Of a DNA stretch of 64,000 bases, positions 8,725 to 17,169 are shown in pieces; the first letter of the stretch is position 1, and every line of letters begins with the position of its first letter. This DNA comes from Paracoccaceae bacterium (GTDB lineage: Bacteria > Pseudomonadota > Alphaproteobacteria > Rhodobacterales > Rhodobacteraceae): positions 372,001 to 436,000 of the forward strand of contig JAUYQR010000011.1 of assembly GCA_030697175.1 (NCBI GenBank), in the 5' to 3' direction. Made by a program: the position numbers and the translations under genes. The notes below the pieces were generated by a model, which saw nothing but the letters and a program-made list of their open reading frames with translations, searched no databases and was not told the origin of the DNA.

Positions 8725-9975
8725 TCACTTCTGCGGGTCGTACCAGGAGGCGAGGCCTTCCTGCAGGCGCTTGGCCGCATCTTCCGGCGTCTCGGTGCCC
8801 TTGATCACGTTGGCCGACGCGTTCCACGTCTCGTTTTCAAGGTTCGGCGTGCCGCGCGACAGGATCTGGTAGGTGGACCGGATCGTCGACTGGCATTTGC
8901 CGCGCCACGACACGAATTCCTGCGCCAGAGGATCGGCCATTTCCACCGGGGTGGAGTTCAGGCTGAAGAAACCGGGCAGGGCGTTTGCGTAGAGCGTGGC
9001 AAACTCGGGCGAGCCGACCCATTCCAGAAACACCTTCGCCTGTTCGGCGTTCGGCGATTTCGCGTTCATGCCGATCGCGATGTCGGTGTGGTCCGAGATG
9101 TAGCAGGTGTCGCCCGCAGCGGCGACCGGCGGCGGGAAGGCACCCATCTTGAAGGTGGCCTGCGTGTTGAAGCCCGAGATTTCCCACGAACCGGCCGGAT
9201 AGATCGCGGCGCGGCCGAGGGTAAACAGGTTCTGGCTGTCAGGATAGGTCTGCGCCTCGAAGCCGTCGCCCAGATAATCCTTCCATTTCGCCAGTTCGGT
9301 GAACGGGGCCACCCACTGCGGATCGGTCAGCTTCTGTTCGCCCTTGATCAGCGCCAGACGGCCTTCCTCGCCCTTCCAGAAGTTCGGGCCGATGTTGTTG
9401 TAGCCCATCGTCGCGGCTTCCCACTGGTCGTTGGTGCCCATCGCCATCGGGATGTAGGTGCCATCGGCCTTGATCTTGTCGAGGGCCGCGTAGAACTCCT
9501 CGTTCGTCGTCGGCACGGCGATGCCGAGGGCGTCGAAGGCGTCCTTGTTGTAGATGAAGCCGTGGATCACGGATGCCATCGGCACGCAGAAAGTGGCCGC
9601 GCCATCATCGGTCTGCCAGGCGGATTTCGCGACCGGCGAGAAGTTCGCCATCGCGGCAAGGCCCGACAGGTCGGCCAGTTGGCCTGCTTCGTACAGCGCC
9701 AGCGAGGCGTCGAACGGGCGGCAGGTGATCAGATCGCCGGCGCTGCCTGCGTCCAGCTTGGAGTTCAGCGCGGCATTGTATTCGGCCGGCGCGGTCGGCG
9801 CGAACACCACCTTGATGCCCGGATTTTGCGCTTCGAACGCCGGGATGATGGTGTCCTGCCAGATGGTCAGGTCATCGTTGCGCCAGCTTTCGATCGTCAG
9901 CGTGACGTCCTGGGCCGAGGCCACTCCGCCCAGCAGCGTGCTGGCCAGAAGGGCGAAACGGAAGGTCTTGGTCAT
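8725..9975 (-). CDS. Sugar ABC transporter substrate-binding protein
   Basis: A 416-residue periplasmic binding protein of the extracellular solute-binding family 1. Residues 1-21 form a Sec signal peptide (MTKTFRFALL... ending ASA-Q), and the mature protein begins QDVTLTIESW. CAGGGAGACTGCA precedes ATG 9975. It follows murQ by 13 bases, so the two are probably one transcript. It delivers the substrate to the two permeases downstream. Family 1 binding proteins take up oligosaccharides and sugar derivatives; the surrounding murQ, nagA and kinase genes suggest GlcNAc, MurNAc or a muropeptide- or chitin-derived saccharide, which is inference. Confidence 0.9.
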   Translation of the reverse strand: MTKTFRFALLASTLLGGVASAQDVTLTIESWRNDDLTIWQDTIIPAFEAQNPGIKVVFAPTAPAEYNAALNSKLDAGSAGDLITCRPFDASLALYEAGQLADLSGLAAMANFSPVAKSAWQTDDGAATFCVPMASVIHGFIYNKDAFDALGIAVPTTNEEFYAALDKIKADGTYIPMAMGTNDQWEAATMGYNNIGPNFWKGEEGRLALIKGEQKLTDPQWVAPFTELAKWKDYLGDGFEAQTYPDSQNLFTLGRAAIYPAGSWEISGFNTQATFKMGAFPPPVAAAGDTCYISDHTDIAIGMNAKSPNAEQAKVFLEWVGSPEFATLYANALPGFFSLNSTPVEMADPLAQEFVSWRGKCQSTIRSTYQILSRGTPNLENETWNASANVIKGTETPEDAAKRLQEGLASWYDPQK

Positions 9976-9988
9976 TGCAGTCTCCCTG

Positions 9989-10903
9989 TTATGCGGGCTG
10001 AGCCCGATTTCTTTGGTCAGATGTCAGCAGCGCCGGGCCAAGCACCCCGCCTGACGCGGCAAGGGCCGCGCGGGCGGCTTCGGTGTCGGCGCCCTTGGCG
10101 ACAAGGATGGCAGGCTTGACGCCCCCGCCAGCGCGGGCCAGCGCCGCCGCCGCCGCGTCCCGGTCGACGCCCGCGACGGCACCCACGATGCGGGCGGCGC
10201 GGTCGGCAAGTTTGGCGTTGTCGGCGATCACGTTGACCATGTAGCCATCATGCACATGTCCAAGCCGGATGCCTACCAGCACCGACAGCATGTTGAGCGC
10301 CACCTTCTGCGCGGTGCCCGCGCCCATCCGGGTGGAACCGGCCACCACCTCCGGCCCGGTGTCCAGAAGCACCGCGATGTCGGCGGCTTGCAGGAGCGGC
10401 GAGGCGGGCACATTGGCGATGCCCACGACGCTTGCCCCGGCGGCCTGTGCGGCGCGGGTGATTTCCATCGTGTAAGGGGTTGTGCCGGAGGCGGACACGC
10501 AGATGACCACATCACCCGCGCCGATGCGGGCGGCGGCAAAGTCGGCTTGCGCAAGGGCGGGGTCATCCTCGACTGCGCCGGTCATGTGCAACAGCGCCTG
10601 CGCCCCGCCGGCGAACATCATCGGGGTCTGCGGCGGCATGATGCCGAAGGTGCCGGCCAGTTCAAGGCAATCGGCCAGCGCCATCAGCCCCGACGACCCG
10701 GCCCCGGCATAGCCCATGCGGCCACCGTTGCGCAGCGCGGTGGCGCCAGCCTCGGCCGCAGCCTCGATCGCGCCGAGGGCAGGGCGGACAGCCTGCAACG
10801 CGGCCTCTTGTGCCGCCAGAAGCCGCGACAGGGCCACCTCTGCCGCGACCGCGTGCAACCCGTGCGACGATGGATGCTGCGCCTCGGTCGGGCGGTCGGC
10901 CAT
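9989..10903 (-). CDS. murQ: N-acetylmuramic acid 6-phosphate etherase
   Basis: MurQ cleaves the lactyl ether of MurNAc-6-phosphate, giving GlcNAc-6-phosphate and D-lactate in the cytoplasm. The 304-residue protein has the SIS sugar-phosphate fold with GAGSSG at residues 67-72. Glu81 sits in ELAGTFG, matching the position of the catalytic Glu in E. coli MurQ (ECPPTFG). The later GTAQKVALNML and NVIADNAKL segments are also typical. ATG 10903 has a perfect AGGAGG in front. It heads the minus-strand arm, facing the kinase gene across a 153-base divergent promoter region. Being slightly divergent from the E. coli enzyme, it could have a related sugar-acid substrate. Confidence 0.82.
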   Translation of the reverse strand: MADRPTEAQHPSSHGLHAVAAEVALSRLLAAQEAALQAVRPALGAIEAAAEAGATALRNGGRMGYAGAGSSGLMALADCLELAGTFGIMPPQTPMMFAGGAQALLHMTGAVEDDPALAQADFAAARIGAGDVVICVSASGTTPYTMEITRAAQAAGASVVGIANVPASPLLQAADIAVLLDTGPEVVAGSTRMGAGTAQKVALNMLSVLVGIRLGHVHDGYMVNVIADNAKLADRAARIVGAVAGVDRDAAAAALARAGGGVKPAILVAKGADTEAARAALAASGGVLGPALLTSDQRNRAQPA

Positions 10904-10932
10904 GTGATTCCTCCTGCTGCCATTTGACAATG

Positions 10933-11032
10933 CCAAAATAATACCACTTGTAAAGCATCTTCTTCCAAACAGCGTTTATCGGCGGAATTGTTCGCCTCGC
11001 AACATACCACTTTCCAAATGGTCTTATTTTGG
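10933..11032. promoter_or_regulatory. Divergent promoter with candidate GntR operator repeats
   Basis: The AT-rich gap between murQ and the kinase gene holds a near-perfect inverted repeat: CCAAAATAATACCA at 10933-10946 and TGGTCTTATTTTGG at 11019-11032, matching at 13 of 14 positions. ATACCACTT also occurs twice in direct orientation, at 10941-10949 and 11004-11012, and ATACCA (11004) faces TGGTCT (11019). Such paired ATACCA/TGGTnT elements suit a dimeric HutC-type GntR repressor, and the GntR gene at 11905 is the obvious candidate. Confidence 0.6.
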
Positions 11033-11056
11033 TATCGTTGTGACGGAGGATTCGTC

Positions 11057-11905
11057 ATGACCTTGTTTCTGGGCATAGACGGCGGCGGCACGGGCTGCCG
11101 CGCTGCGGTCGCGGATGCGGCGGGCCGGATATTGGGTGAGGGAAGTGCCGGGCCTGCCAATATTGCCAGCGATCCCGAGGGCGCGCGGCTGAACATCCTT
11201 GCCGCCACGCGAGAGGCGCTTTCGGCAGCGGTGGGAAGCTCTTCGGCCGGGGCCGAGGAGGCGCGGCTGGCGGCGGGGCTGGGGCTTGCAGGCGCCAACG
11301 CGGCGGGGGCTGCGGGGCGGTTGAAGCTGGCCCTGCCCTTTGCGCGGACGCGGGTCGAAACCGATGCCGTCGCGGCCGTGAAGGGCGCCCTGCGGCAGGG
11401 CGACGGGATCGTGGCGGCGCTGGGCACGGGATCGGTCTTTGCGCGCCAGAAGGCCAGGCAGATCCGGCAGATCGGCGGCTGGGGGCTGGCACTGGGCGAC
11501 GAGGGCAGCGGCGCGTGGCTGGGCCGGCGCGTGCTGGCGAGGGCGTTGCGCGCGGTTGACGGGTTCGAGCCGATGACGCCGTTCCTGCAGGCGCTGATCG
11601 ACGCACATGGCGGGCCGGAGGGTGTGGTCGGCTTTTCACTGGCGGCGCGGCCGGCGGATTTCGCGGTGCTGGCGCCGCGCATCCTTGCATCAACCGATCG
11701 TGCGGCAACCGGGGTGGTCAAGGCGGCTGTCGCCGACGTTGCGGCGGCGATTGACCTGTTGCAGGCCGATGGCCCGGTGCCAGTGGTGTTCATCGGCGGG
11801 CTGGGTGCGATTTATGCCGCGCGACTGAGCGGGCGGTGGCAGGTGATGCCGGCGCTGGGCAGCGCACTGGACGGGGCGTTGATCCTGGCGCGGGAGGCGG
11901 CGTGA
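11057..11905 (+). CDS. BadF/BadG-type N-acetylhexosamine kinase
   Basis: A 282-residue sugar kinase of the BadF/BadG/BcrA/BcrD ATPase family, in the ASKHA fold. The phosphate-1 motif GIDGGGTG is at residues 6-13, with an adenosine motif (FIGGLGAIY) near the C-terminus. This family includes GlcNAc kinases and Clostridium MurK, which phosphorylates both MurNAc and GlcNAc. The neighbours murQ and nagA need exactly those 6-phosphates, so a dual kinase is plausible but inferred. ATG 11057 follows CGGAGGATTCGTC; the gene leads the plus-strand arm and its stop overlaps the GntR start by one base. Confidence 0.85.
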   Translation: MTLFLGIDGGGTGCRAAVADAAGRILGEGSAGPANIASDPEGARLNILAATREALSAAVGSSSAGAEEARLAAGLGLAGANAAGAAGRLKLALPFARTRVETDAVAAVKGALRQGDGIVAALGTGSVFARQKARQIRQIGGWGLALGDEGSGAWLGRRVLARALRAVDGFEPMTPFLQALIDAHGGPEGVVGFSLAARPADFAVLAPRILASTDRAATGVVKAAVADVAAAIDLLQADGPVPVVFIGGLGAIYAARLSGRWQVMPALGSALDGALILAREAA

Positions 11906-12669
11906 TGGAGGGGGTGTTTTCGGCAGAAGCTGTCAGCGGCAGCGGCCCGCTTTACCTGCAACTGCAACGGCGGATCGTCGAGGCGATGAAGGATGGCCGA
12001 CTGGCCCCCGGCAACAGCCTGCCCGCCGAGCGCGACATCGCCACAATGACGGGCTTGAGCCGGGTAACGGTCAGGAAGGCGGTCGAGGGGCTGGTGGCCT
12101 CGGGGCAACTGGTGCAGCGCCGCGGATCGGGCACCTTTGTCGCGGCAAAGGTGGAGCGGCTGGAACAGGCGCTGTCGCTGCTGACCTCGTTCACCGAAGA
12201 CATGGCGCGGCGCGGCAAATCGGTGGAATCGGTCTGGCTGAGCCGCGCGCTGCATTCCCCCTCGCCCGAGGAAGTGATGGCACTGGGCCTTGGCGCCGGG
12301 GACCGGGTGGCGCGGCTGGAGCGGGTGCGCAGATCGGACGGAGTGCCGCTGGCAATCGAGCGGGCCTCGCTTTCGGCCGAGGTGGTGCCACGCCCGGAAC
12401 TGGTCGATGCGTCTCTTTATGCCGTGTTAGAGACGTCTGGCAACCGTCCGGTGCGCGCGGTGCAGCGGATTTCGGCGGCCAATCTTGGCGCGCGGGATGC
12501 CGAATTGCTGGGCGTGACGCCGGGGGCCGCGGGCCTGAAGATCGAGCGGATCGGCTATCTGCCCTCGGGCCGGGTGGTGGAGTTCACCCGGTCGCTTTAC
12601 CGCGGCGACGCCTATGATTTTGCGGTGGAGCTGAAGCTTTCGCCCGACAGTGAAAGGAGTGACGGATGA
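11905..12669 (+). CDS. GntR family regulator, HutC/UTRA type
   Basis: A 254-residue transcription factor. The winged helix-turn-helix covers residues 16-80 (LPAERDIA and LSRVTVRKA are diagnostic) and a UTRA effector domain covers about 100-245. Related regulators (NagR/YvoA) sense GlcN-6-P or GlcNAc-6-P and release DNA when the amino sugar is present. ATG 11905 overlaps the kinase stop by one base (TGATG); an open frame runs further upstream inside the kinase gene but has no support. It probably controls the divergent region at 10933-11032 and hence both arms. Confidence 0.88.
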   Translation: MEGVFSAEAVSGSGPLYLQLQRRIVEAMKDGRLAPGNSLPAERDIATMTGLSRVTVRKAVEGLVASGQLVQRRGSGTFVAAKVERLEQALSLLTSFTEDMARRGKSVESVWLSRALHSPSPEEVMALGLGAGDRVARLERVRRSDGVPLAIERASLSAEVVPRPELVDASLYAVLETSGNRPVRAVQRISAANLGARDAELLGVTPGAAGLKIERIGYLPSGRVVEFTRSLYRGDAYDFAVELKLSPDSERSDG

Positions 12670-13691
12670 CGCAATCGCACATGGCACGCGAGGTGGCCGA
12701 AATCCCGCAGGCCGCTGCACGGTTCCTGTCGCAGTCGGCGGCTGCGGTGGCTGACGCTGCCGCCGCGATGCGGGCTGCCGATCCGGCGCTGCTGGTGACG
12801 GTGGCACGCGGGTCTTCGGATCATGCGGCGACCTATCTGAAATATGCGGTGGAACTTCTGGCCGGGGTGCCGGTGGCATCGGTCGGGCCGTCGATCGCGT
12901 CGATCTACCGGCGGCCACTGAAGTTGGGCAAGGCGGCGTGCATCGGGATTTCGCAGTCAGGCCAAAGCCCGGATATCGTGGAGATGATCCGGGCGGCGCG
13001 GGCGGGCGGGGCCTTGACCATTGCGATCACCAACCACGCCGACAGCCCGATGGCGCAAGCCTCGGCCGCGTGCCTGCCGTTGCAGGCCGGGACCGAACAC
13101 AGCGTGGCGGCGACCAAGACCTTCGTGATCTCGGTTCTGGCGGGGTTGGCGCTTTTGGCTGAATGGCAGGAGGATGCGGGCTTGCGGGCTGCGGTGGCCG
13201 GGGCGCCGGAGGCTTTTGCGCAGGCGCTGGCGCTGGATTGGAGCCCGCTGGCGGCGCGGCTGTCGCGGGCGCAGTCGCTCTATGTGCTGGGGCGCGGTCC
13301 GGCCTTTGCCATCGCCAGCGAAGCGGCGCTGAAGTTCAAGGAAACCTGCGGCCTGCATGCCGAGAGTTTCTCGGCGGCAGAGGTGCTGCACGGCCCGTCG
13401 GCCATCGTGCAGGCGCAGTTTCCGGTGCTGGCGCTGGGTGTGGCCGACGCCGCCCTGCCGCAGGTGGAGGCGACGGCGGCACGGCTGGCAGAGCAGGGCG
13501 CCGATGTGTTCCTGACCGGGGGCGAGGCGGCGGGGGCGGTGACGCTGCCCTCGGTCGCGGGGTTGCACCCGCTGCTGGCGCCCCTGGCGCTGAGCGTGGG
13601 GTTTTATGCCTTCATCGAGGCTTTGGCGCGGCGGCGCGGCTATGACCCGGACGTGCCGCCCCATCTTCGCAAGGTGACGGAGACGGTATGA
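12666..13691 (+). CDS. SIS-domain glucosamine-6-phosphate deaminase (NagB-II/AgaS type)
   Basis: A 341-residue protein with two SIS domains, like the isomerase half of GlmS but without its glutaminase domain. Signature pieces are ARGSSDHAA near residue 43, ISQSGQSPD near 97 and the ATKTF segment near 142. It should convert glucosamine-6-phosphate to fructose-6-phosphate and ammonia, the last step before glycolysis. The start overlaps the GntR stop by four bases (ATGA) and its own stop overlaps nagA the same way, so all four plus-strand genes are translationally coupled. A sugar isomerase role for another amino sugar such as galactosamine cannot be excluded. Confidence 0.87.
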   Translation: MTQSHMAREVAEIPQAAARFLSQSAAAVADAAAAMRAADPALLVTVARGSSDHAATYLKYAVELLAGVPVASVGPSIASIYRRPLKLGKAACIGISQSGQSPDIVEMIRAARAGGALTIAITNHADSPMAQASAACLPLQAGTEHSVAATKTFVISVLAGLALLAEWQEDAGLRAAVAGAPEAFAQALALDWSPLAARLSRAQSLYVLGRGPAFAIASEAALKFKETCGLHAESFSAAEVLHGPSAIVQAQFPVLALGVADAALPQVEATAARLAEQGADVFLTGGEAAGAVTLPSVAGLHPLLAPLALSVGFYAFIEALARRRGYDPDVPPHLRKVTETV

Positions 13692-14812
13692 TCGCGCATC
13701 GGTTCACCGGTGCGGCCGTGTTCGACGGCACGCATCTGCATCAGGGCGCAAGCCTGACGGTGAAGGATGGCCGTGTCGCAGAAAGCGCGGGACCAGCCGA
13801 GACGGTGACGCTGGCCGGTGGTATCCTTGCACCGGGGCTGCTGGACCTGCAGGTGAACGGCGGCGGCGGGCGGATGATCGACGCGGCCACCGATGTGGCG
13901 ACGATCCGCGAGATCTGCGCGGTTCATGCAAGGTTGGGGGCGACGGGCATCCTGCCGACGCTGATCACCGATACGAAAGCTGCGACGCAGGCGGTTATCG
14001 CGGCCGGGATTGCCGCTGCGCGCAATGCTGTGCCGGGGTTTCTGGGCCTGCATCTGGAAGGCCCGCATCTGGACCCGCGCCGCAAGGGCGCGCATGACCC
14101 AAGCCTGATCCGGCCGATGGATGACGGAGATCTTGCGGCGCTGCTGGACGCGGCTCGTGCGCTGCCCTCGCTGATGGTGACGGTGGCGCCAGAGGCCGTG
14201 ACGCTGGAGCAGATCGCCCGGTTGCGCGCGGCAGGGGTGATCGTCTCGCTTGGTCATAGCGAGACCGGGTGCAAGCAGGCGCAGGCGGCGATTGCGGCGG
14301 GGGCCAGTTGCGCGACGCACCTCTTCAACGCGATGAGCGGCTTGCAGAACCGTGAACCGGGGCTGGTGGGGGCCGTGCTGACCAGCGACATCTTCGCCGG
14401 GCTGATCGCGGACGGCATCCATGTCGACCCGGTCGCGATCAGGGTGGCGATGGCGGCCAAGCCGGAGCGGATTTTCCTCGTGTCCGACGCGATGGCCGCC
14501 GCGGGTTCGGACGCGACCGAGTTCGATCTTGGCGGCCGCCGGATCCTGCGCCGCGACGGAAGGCTGACGCTGGCGGACGGCACGCTGGCCGGTGCCGACC
14601 TGAGCCTGCCGCAAGCCCTGAAGGGGATGGTGACGGCGGCTGGCGTGGCACCTGCGACCGCGCTGGCAATGGCCACCTCGCGCCCCGCCGCCTGCCTCGG
14701 GCGCGAGGCCACGCTGGGCCATCTGCTGCCGGGACGGATGGCCGACATGGTTCACCTTGGCGATGACTGGTCGTTGCAGGGCGTCTGGCGGGCGGGGCGG
14801 CGGATCGTCTGA
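13688..14812 (+). CDS. nagA: N-acetylglucosamine-6-phosphate deacetylase
   Basis: A 374-residue amidohydrolase that removes acetate from GlcNAc-6-phosphate, giving glucosamine-6-phosphate. The residues expected for metal binding and catalysis are visible: Glu124 in HLEGPHL, His190 in SLGHSE, His211 in HLFNAMS and Asp267 in VSDAMAA. Length is normal for the family. It overlaps the deaminase gene by four bases and closes the plus-strand arm. With the kinase, MurQ and the deaminase it completes the route from MurNAc or GlcNAc to fructose-6-phosphate. Confidence 0.93.
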   Translation: MIAHRFTGAAVFDGTHLHQGASLTVKDGRVAESAGPAETVTLAGGILAPGLLDLQVNGGGGRMIDAATDVATIREICAVHARLGATGILPTLITDTKAATQAVIAAGIAAARNAVPGFLGLHLEGPHLDPRRKGAHDPSLIRPMDDGDLAALLDAARALPSLMVTVAPEAVTLEQIARLRAAGVIVSLGHSETGCKQAQAAIAAGASCATHLFNAMSGLQNREPGLVGAVLTSDIFAGLIADGIHVDPVAIRVAMAAKPERIFLVSDAMAAAGSDATEFDLGGRRILRRDGRLTLADGTLAGADLSLPQALKGMVTAAGVAPATALAMATSRPAACLGREATLGHLLPGRMADMVHLGDDWSLQGVWRAGRRIV

Positions 14813-14866
14813 CGGTTGCGCCGCAGATCAGGGCGAAACTGCGACACTTGGCTAAAACCCTAAGTG

Positions 14867-14881
14867 TTAAGGCCGCCTAAA
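14867..14881 (+). promoter_or_regulatory. Candidate CtrA half-sites upstream of motB
   Basis: TTAA-GGCCGCC-TAAA lies 45 bases before the motB ATG. CtrA binds TTAA-N7-TTAA and tolerates one change; here the second half-site is TAAA. CtrA controls motility genes in Rhodobacterales. Short AT motifs can arise by chance, so this is tentative. Confidence 0.4.
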
Positions 14882-14925
14882 GCCTGAGTTGCTATCCCTC
14901 GGTTCGGGTAGTTTTGGGTGTGACG

Positions 14926-15756
14926 ATGGCAGGGCTTGGGAACGCCGCGCCAGTCATCATCAAACGGAAGAAGATCATCAAGGCCGGCGGGCACCACGGT
15001 GGGGCGTGGAAAGTGGCCTATGCCGATTTTGTGACCGCCATGATGGCGTTCTTCCTGCTGATGTGGCTGTTGAACGCGACAACGGAAAAACAGCGCAAGG
15101 GGATTTCGGATTATTTCAATCCGACGATCCCGGTGAACCGCATTTCGGGCGGTGGAGACGGCGCCTTTGGCGGCGATTCGGTGTTTTCGGAGGAAACACT
15201 GGCGCATAGCGGCACCGGTGCCACGGCAACCAAAAGCGCCGCCTCGGCCACGGCGGCCAACGACGATGGCACGGCTGGCGAAGGCGACGCGCCGTCTGAC
15301 CTGAAGGACGTGGAACGCGCGCTGCTGGCACGGGGCGGCGAAAGCAACACGATGGAACAGCTTTTGCGTCATGTGATCACCCGCGTCACCGACGAGGGGC
15401 TGGTGATCGAGATCTTTGATGTCGAAGGCGCGCCGCTGTTCACCGAAGCCAACGAGCCGGAGCCGGTGATCCTGGCGATTGCCGACCTGCTGTCGGAGGT
15501 GTTGAACCTGACCACCAACGAAATGGCCGTGAACGGCCACATGCGCGCCTATCCCGTGACGCTGGTCGACAACCCGGTCTGGGACATGTCAGCCGCGCGG
15601 GCGCAAGCGATGCGGACCTATCTGGAGGACGCCGGCATTGCACCAGACCGGATGCAGCGCGTGTCGGGATTTGCCGACCGCAAACCTGCCACCTCGGACC
15701 CGGCGGCAATCCGCAACAACCGGCTGGAAATCATCCTGCTGCGGAGGGACCGGTGA
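14926..15756 (+). CDS. motB: Flagellar motor stator protein MotB
   Basis: A 276-residue stator subunit that anchors the motor to peptidoglycan and carries the proton-binding Asp. The short basic N-terminus is followed by one membrane span (about residues 32-52) with Asp34 in AYADFVTAMM. A low-complexity linker (about 85-120) leads to the OmpA-like peptidoglycan-binding domain, ending NNRLEIILLRR. ATG 14926 is the usual start for the family; an in-frame GTG 14920 or TTG 14914 are possible and no strong ribosome binding site is visible. No motA is adjacent. It is followed by the hook genes. Confidence 0.92.
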   Translation: MAGLGNAAPVIIKRKKIIKAGGHHGGAWKVAYADFVTAMMAFFLLMWLLNATTEKQRKGISDYFNPTIPVNRISGGGDGAFGGDSVFSEETLAHSGTGATATKSAASATAANDDGTAGEGDAPSDLKDVERALLARGGESNTMEQLLRHVITRVTDEGLVIEIFDVEGAPLFTEANEPEPVILAIADLLSEVLNLTTNEMAVNGHMRAYPVTLVDNPVWDMSAARAQAMRTYLEDAGIAPDRMQRVSGFADRKPATSDPAAIRNNRLEIILLRRDR

Positions 15757-15779
15757 CGCGAAACATAAGATTTTAGACG

Positions 15780-15794
15780 TTAGGCCTATCTTAA
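15780..15794 (+). promoter_or_regulatory. Candidate CtrA site upstream of flgE
   Basis: TTAG-GCCTATC-TTAA lies 58 bases before the flgE start in the gap after motB. It matches the CtrA consensus TTAA-N7-TTAA at seven of eight positions, with the right 7-base spacing. Together with the similar site before motB it suggests that CtrA controls this flagellar block. Confidence 0.45.
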
Positions 15795-15852
15795 GCCGCG
15801 CAGTGCAGCTTCGCCTGATCAGGAGTCGAAGCAGCAGAAAGGCGCTTTTCCC

Positions 15853-17160
15853 ATGACAATTTCCTCCTCGCTCAGCGCGGGCGTGGCCGGGTTGAACGCG
15901 AATGCGACCCGCCTCGCCTCGATTTCCGACAATATCGCGAATTCCAGCACCTTTGGCTACAAGCGGGCCTCAACCGATTTCACCAGCATGGTGATCACCA
16001 GCTCGCGCAATGCCGGGTCGTATTCGGCTGGCGGTGTGCGCGCCACGACCACCCGCCTGATCGAGGAGCGGGGCGATCTTGTCGGCACCGGCAACGCGCT
16101 GGATATCGCCATCGCCGGGCGCGGCATGTTGCCGGTGATCCAGGACGTGTCGCTGGGCAACGCCACCAGCGACACGGCCCTGTTCATGACCCGCACCGGC
16201 AGTTTCCGCACCGACGCGGAAGGCGTGCTGAAAACCGATTCGGGCCTTGTGCTGATGGGTTGGCCCGCCGATGCCGACGGCTCGATCCCGTCCCTGCCGC
16301 GCGATACGATGACCGGGCTGGTGCCGATCGTGATCAACACCAACCAGACTGCGGGTGATCCGACGACGGCGATCACGCTTGGCGTCAATCTGCCCGCGAC
16401 CCAGACGGTCGCAGGCTCATCCGCCACGCCGCAGCCGCTTGCGGTGGAGTATTTCGGCAACCTCGGCACATCGGAATCGCTGCAGGTCACGTTCACCCCG
16501 ATCGTCCCGGCGGTCGGATCGTCGAACCAGTGGACGATGCAGGTGCGCGACTCGGCCTCGGCCAACGCGCTGATCGGCGAATACACCCTGACCTTCGACG
16601 CGTCGCGCGGTGCCGGGGGCACGCTTGCCTCGGTCACCGTTGTATCGGGCGGGGTCTACAACGCAGCCGACGGCACGCTTGACCTGACCGTCGCCGGTGG
16701 CCCGATGAGCCTGGGTGTCGGGCGGTTGGGCGATCCGAACGGCCTGACCCAGCTTTCGGACAATTTCGCACCGGTTTCGATCACCAAGAACGGCTCTCCG
16801 GTCGGCAACCTGACCAACGTCGAGGTGGACGAGAAGGGCTTTGTCAACGCGACCTACGACACCGGCTTTACCCGGCGACTGTATCAGATACCGCTGGTCG
16901 ATGTGCCAAACCCCAACGGCCTTCTGTCGATGTCGAACCAGACCTACCAGGTGTCGCCGGAATCGGGGTCTTTCTTCCTGTGGGACGCGGGCAGCGGGCC
17001 GACCGGATCGGTGCAGGGTTATTCGCGCGAAGGGTCGAAAACCGACGTGGCGGCGGAACTTACCGCGCTGATCCAGACGCAGCGGGCCTATTCATCCAAC
17101 GCCAAGGTGATCCAGACGGTCGACGAGATGTTGCAGGAAACCACGAACATCAAGCGCTAG
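15853..17160 (+). CDS. flgE: Flagellar hook protein FlgE
   Basis: The 435-residue structural subunit of the hook, exported by the flagellar type III system. The N-terminal flagellar rod/hook helix is present (NATRLASISDNIANSSTFGYK, residues about 17-37) and the C-terminal helix is equally typical, with LTALIQTQRAYSSNAKVIQT at about 406-425. The centre is a beta-rich variable region. ATG 15853 has AGAAAGG ten bases upstream. It starts a four-gene run with flgK, flgL and flgI, spaced 9 bases from flgK. Confidence 0.95.
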   Translation: MTISSSLSAGVAGLNANATRLASISDNIANSSTFGYKRASTDFTSMVITSSRNAGSYSAGGVRATTTRLIEERGDLVGTGNALDIAIAGRGMLPVIQDVSLGNATSDTALFMTRTGSFRTDAEGVLKTDSGLVLMGWPADADGSIPSLPRDTMTGLVPIVINTNQTAGDPTTAITLGVNLPATQTVAGSSATPQPLAVEYFGNLGTSESLQVTFTPIVPAVGSSNQWTMQVRDSASANALIGEYTLTFDASRGAGGTLASVTVVSGGVYNAADGTLDLTVAGGPMSLGVGRLGDPNGLTQLSDNFAPVSITKNGSPVGNLTNVEVDEKGFVNATYDTGFTRRLYQIPLVDVPNPNGLLSMSNQTYQVSPESGSFFLWDAGSGPTGSVQGYSREGSKTDVAAELTALIQTQRAYSSNAKVIQTVDEMLQETTNIKR

Positions 17161-17169
17161 GCCTGAGGC

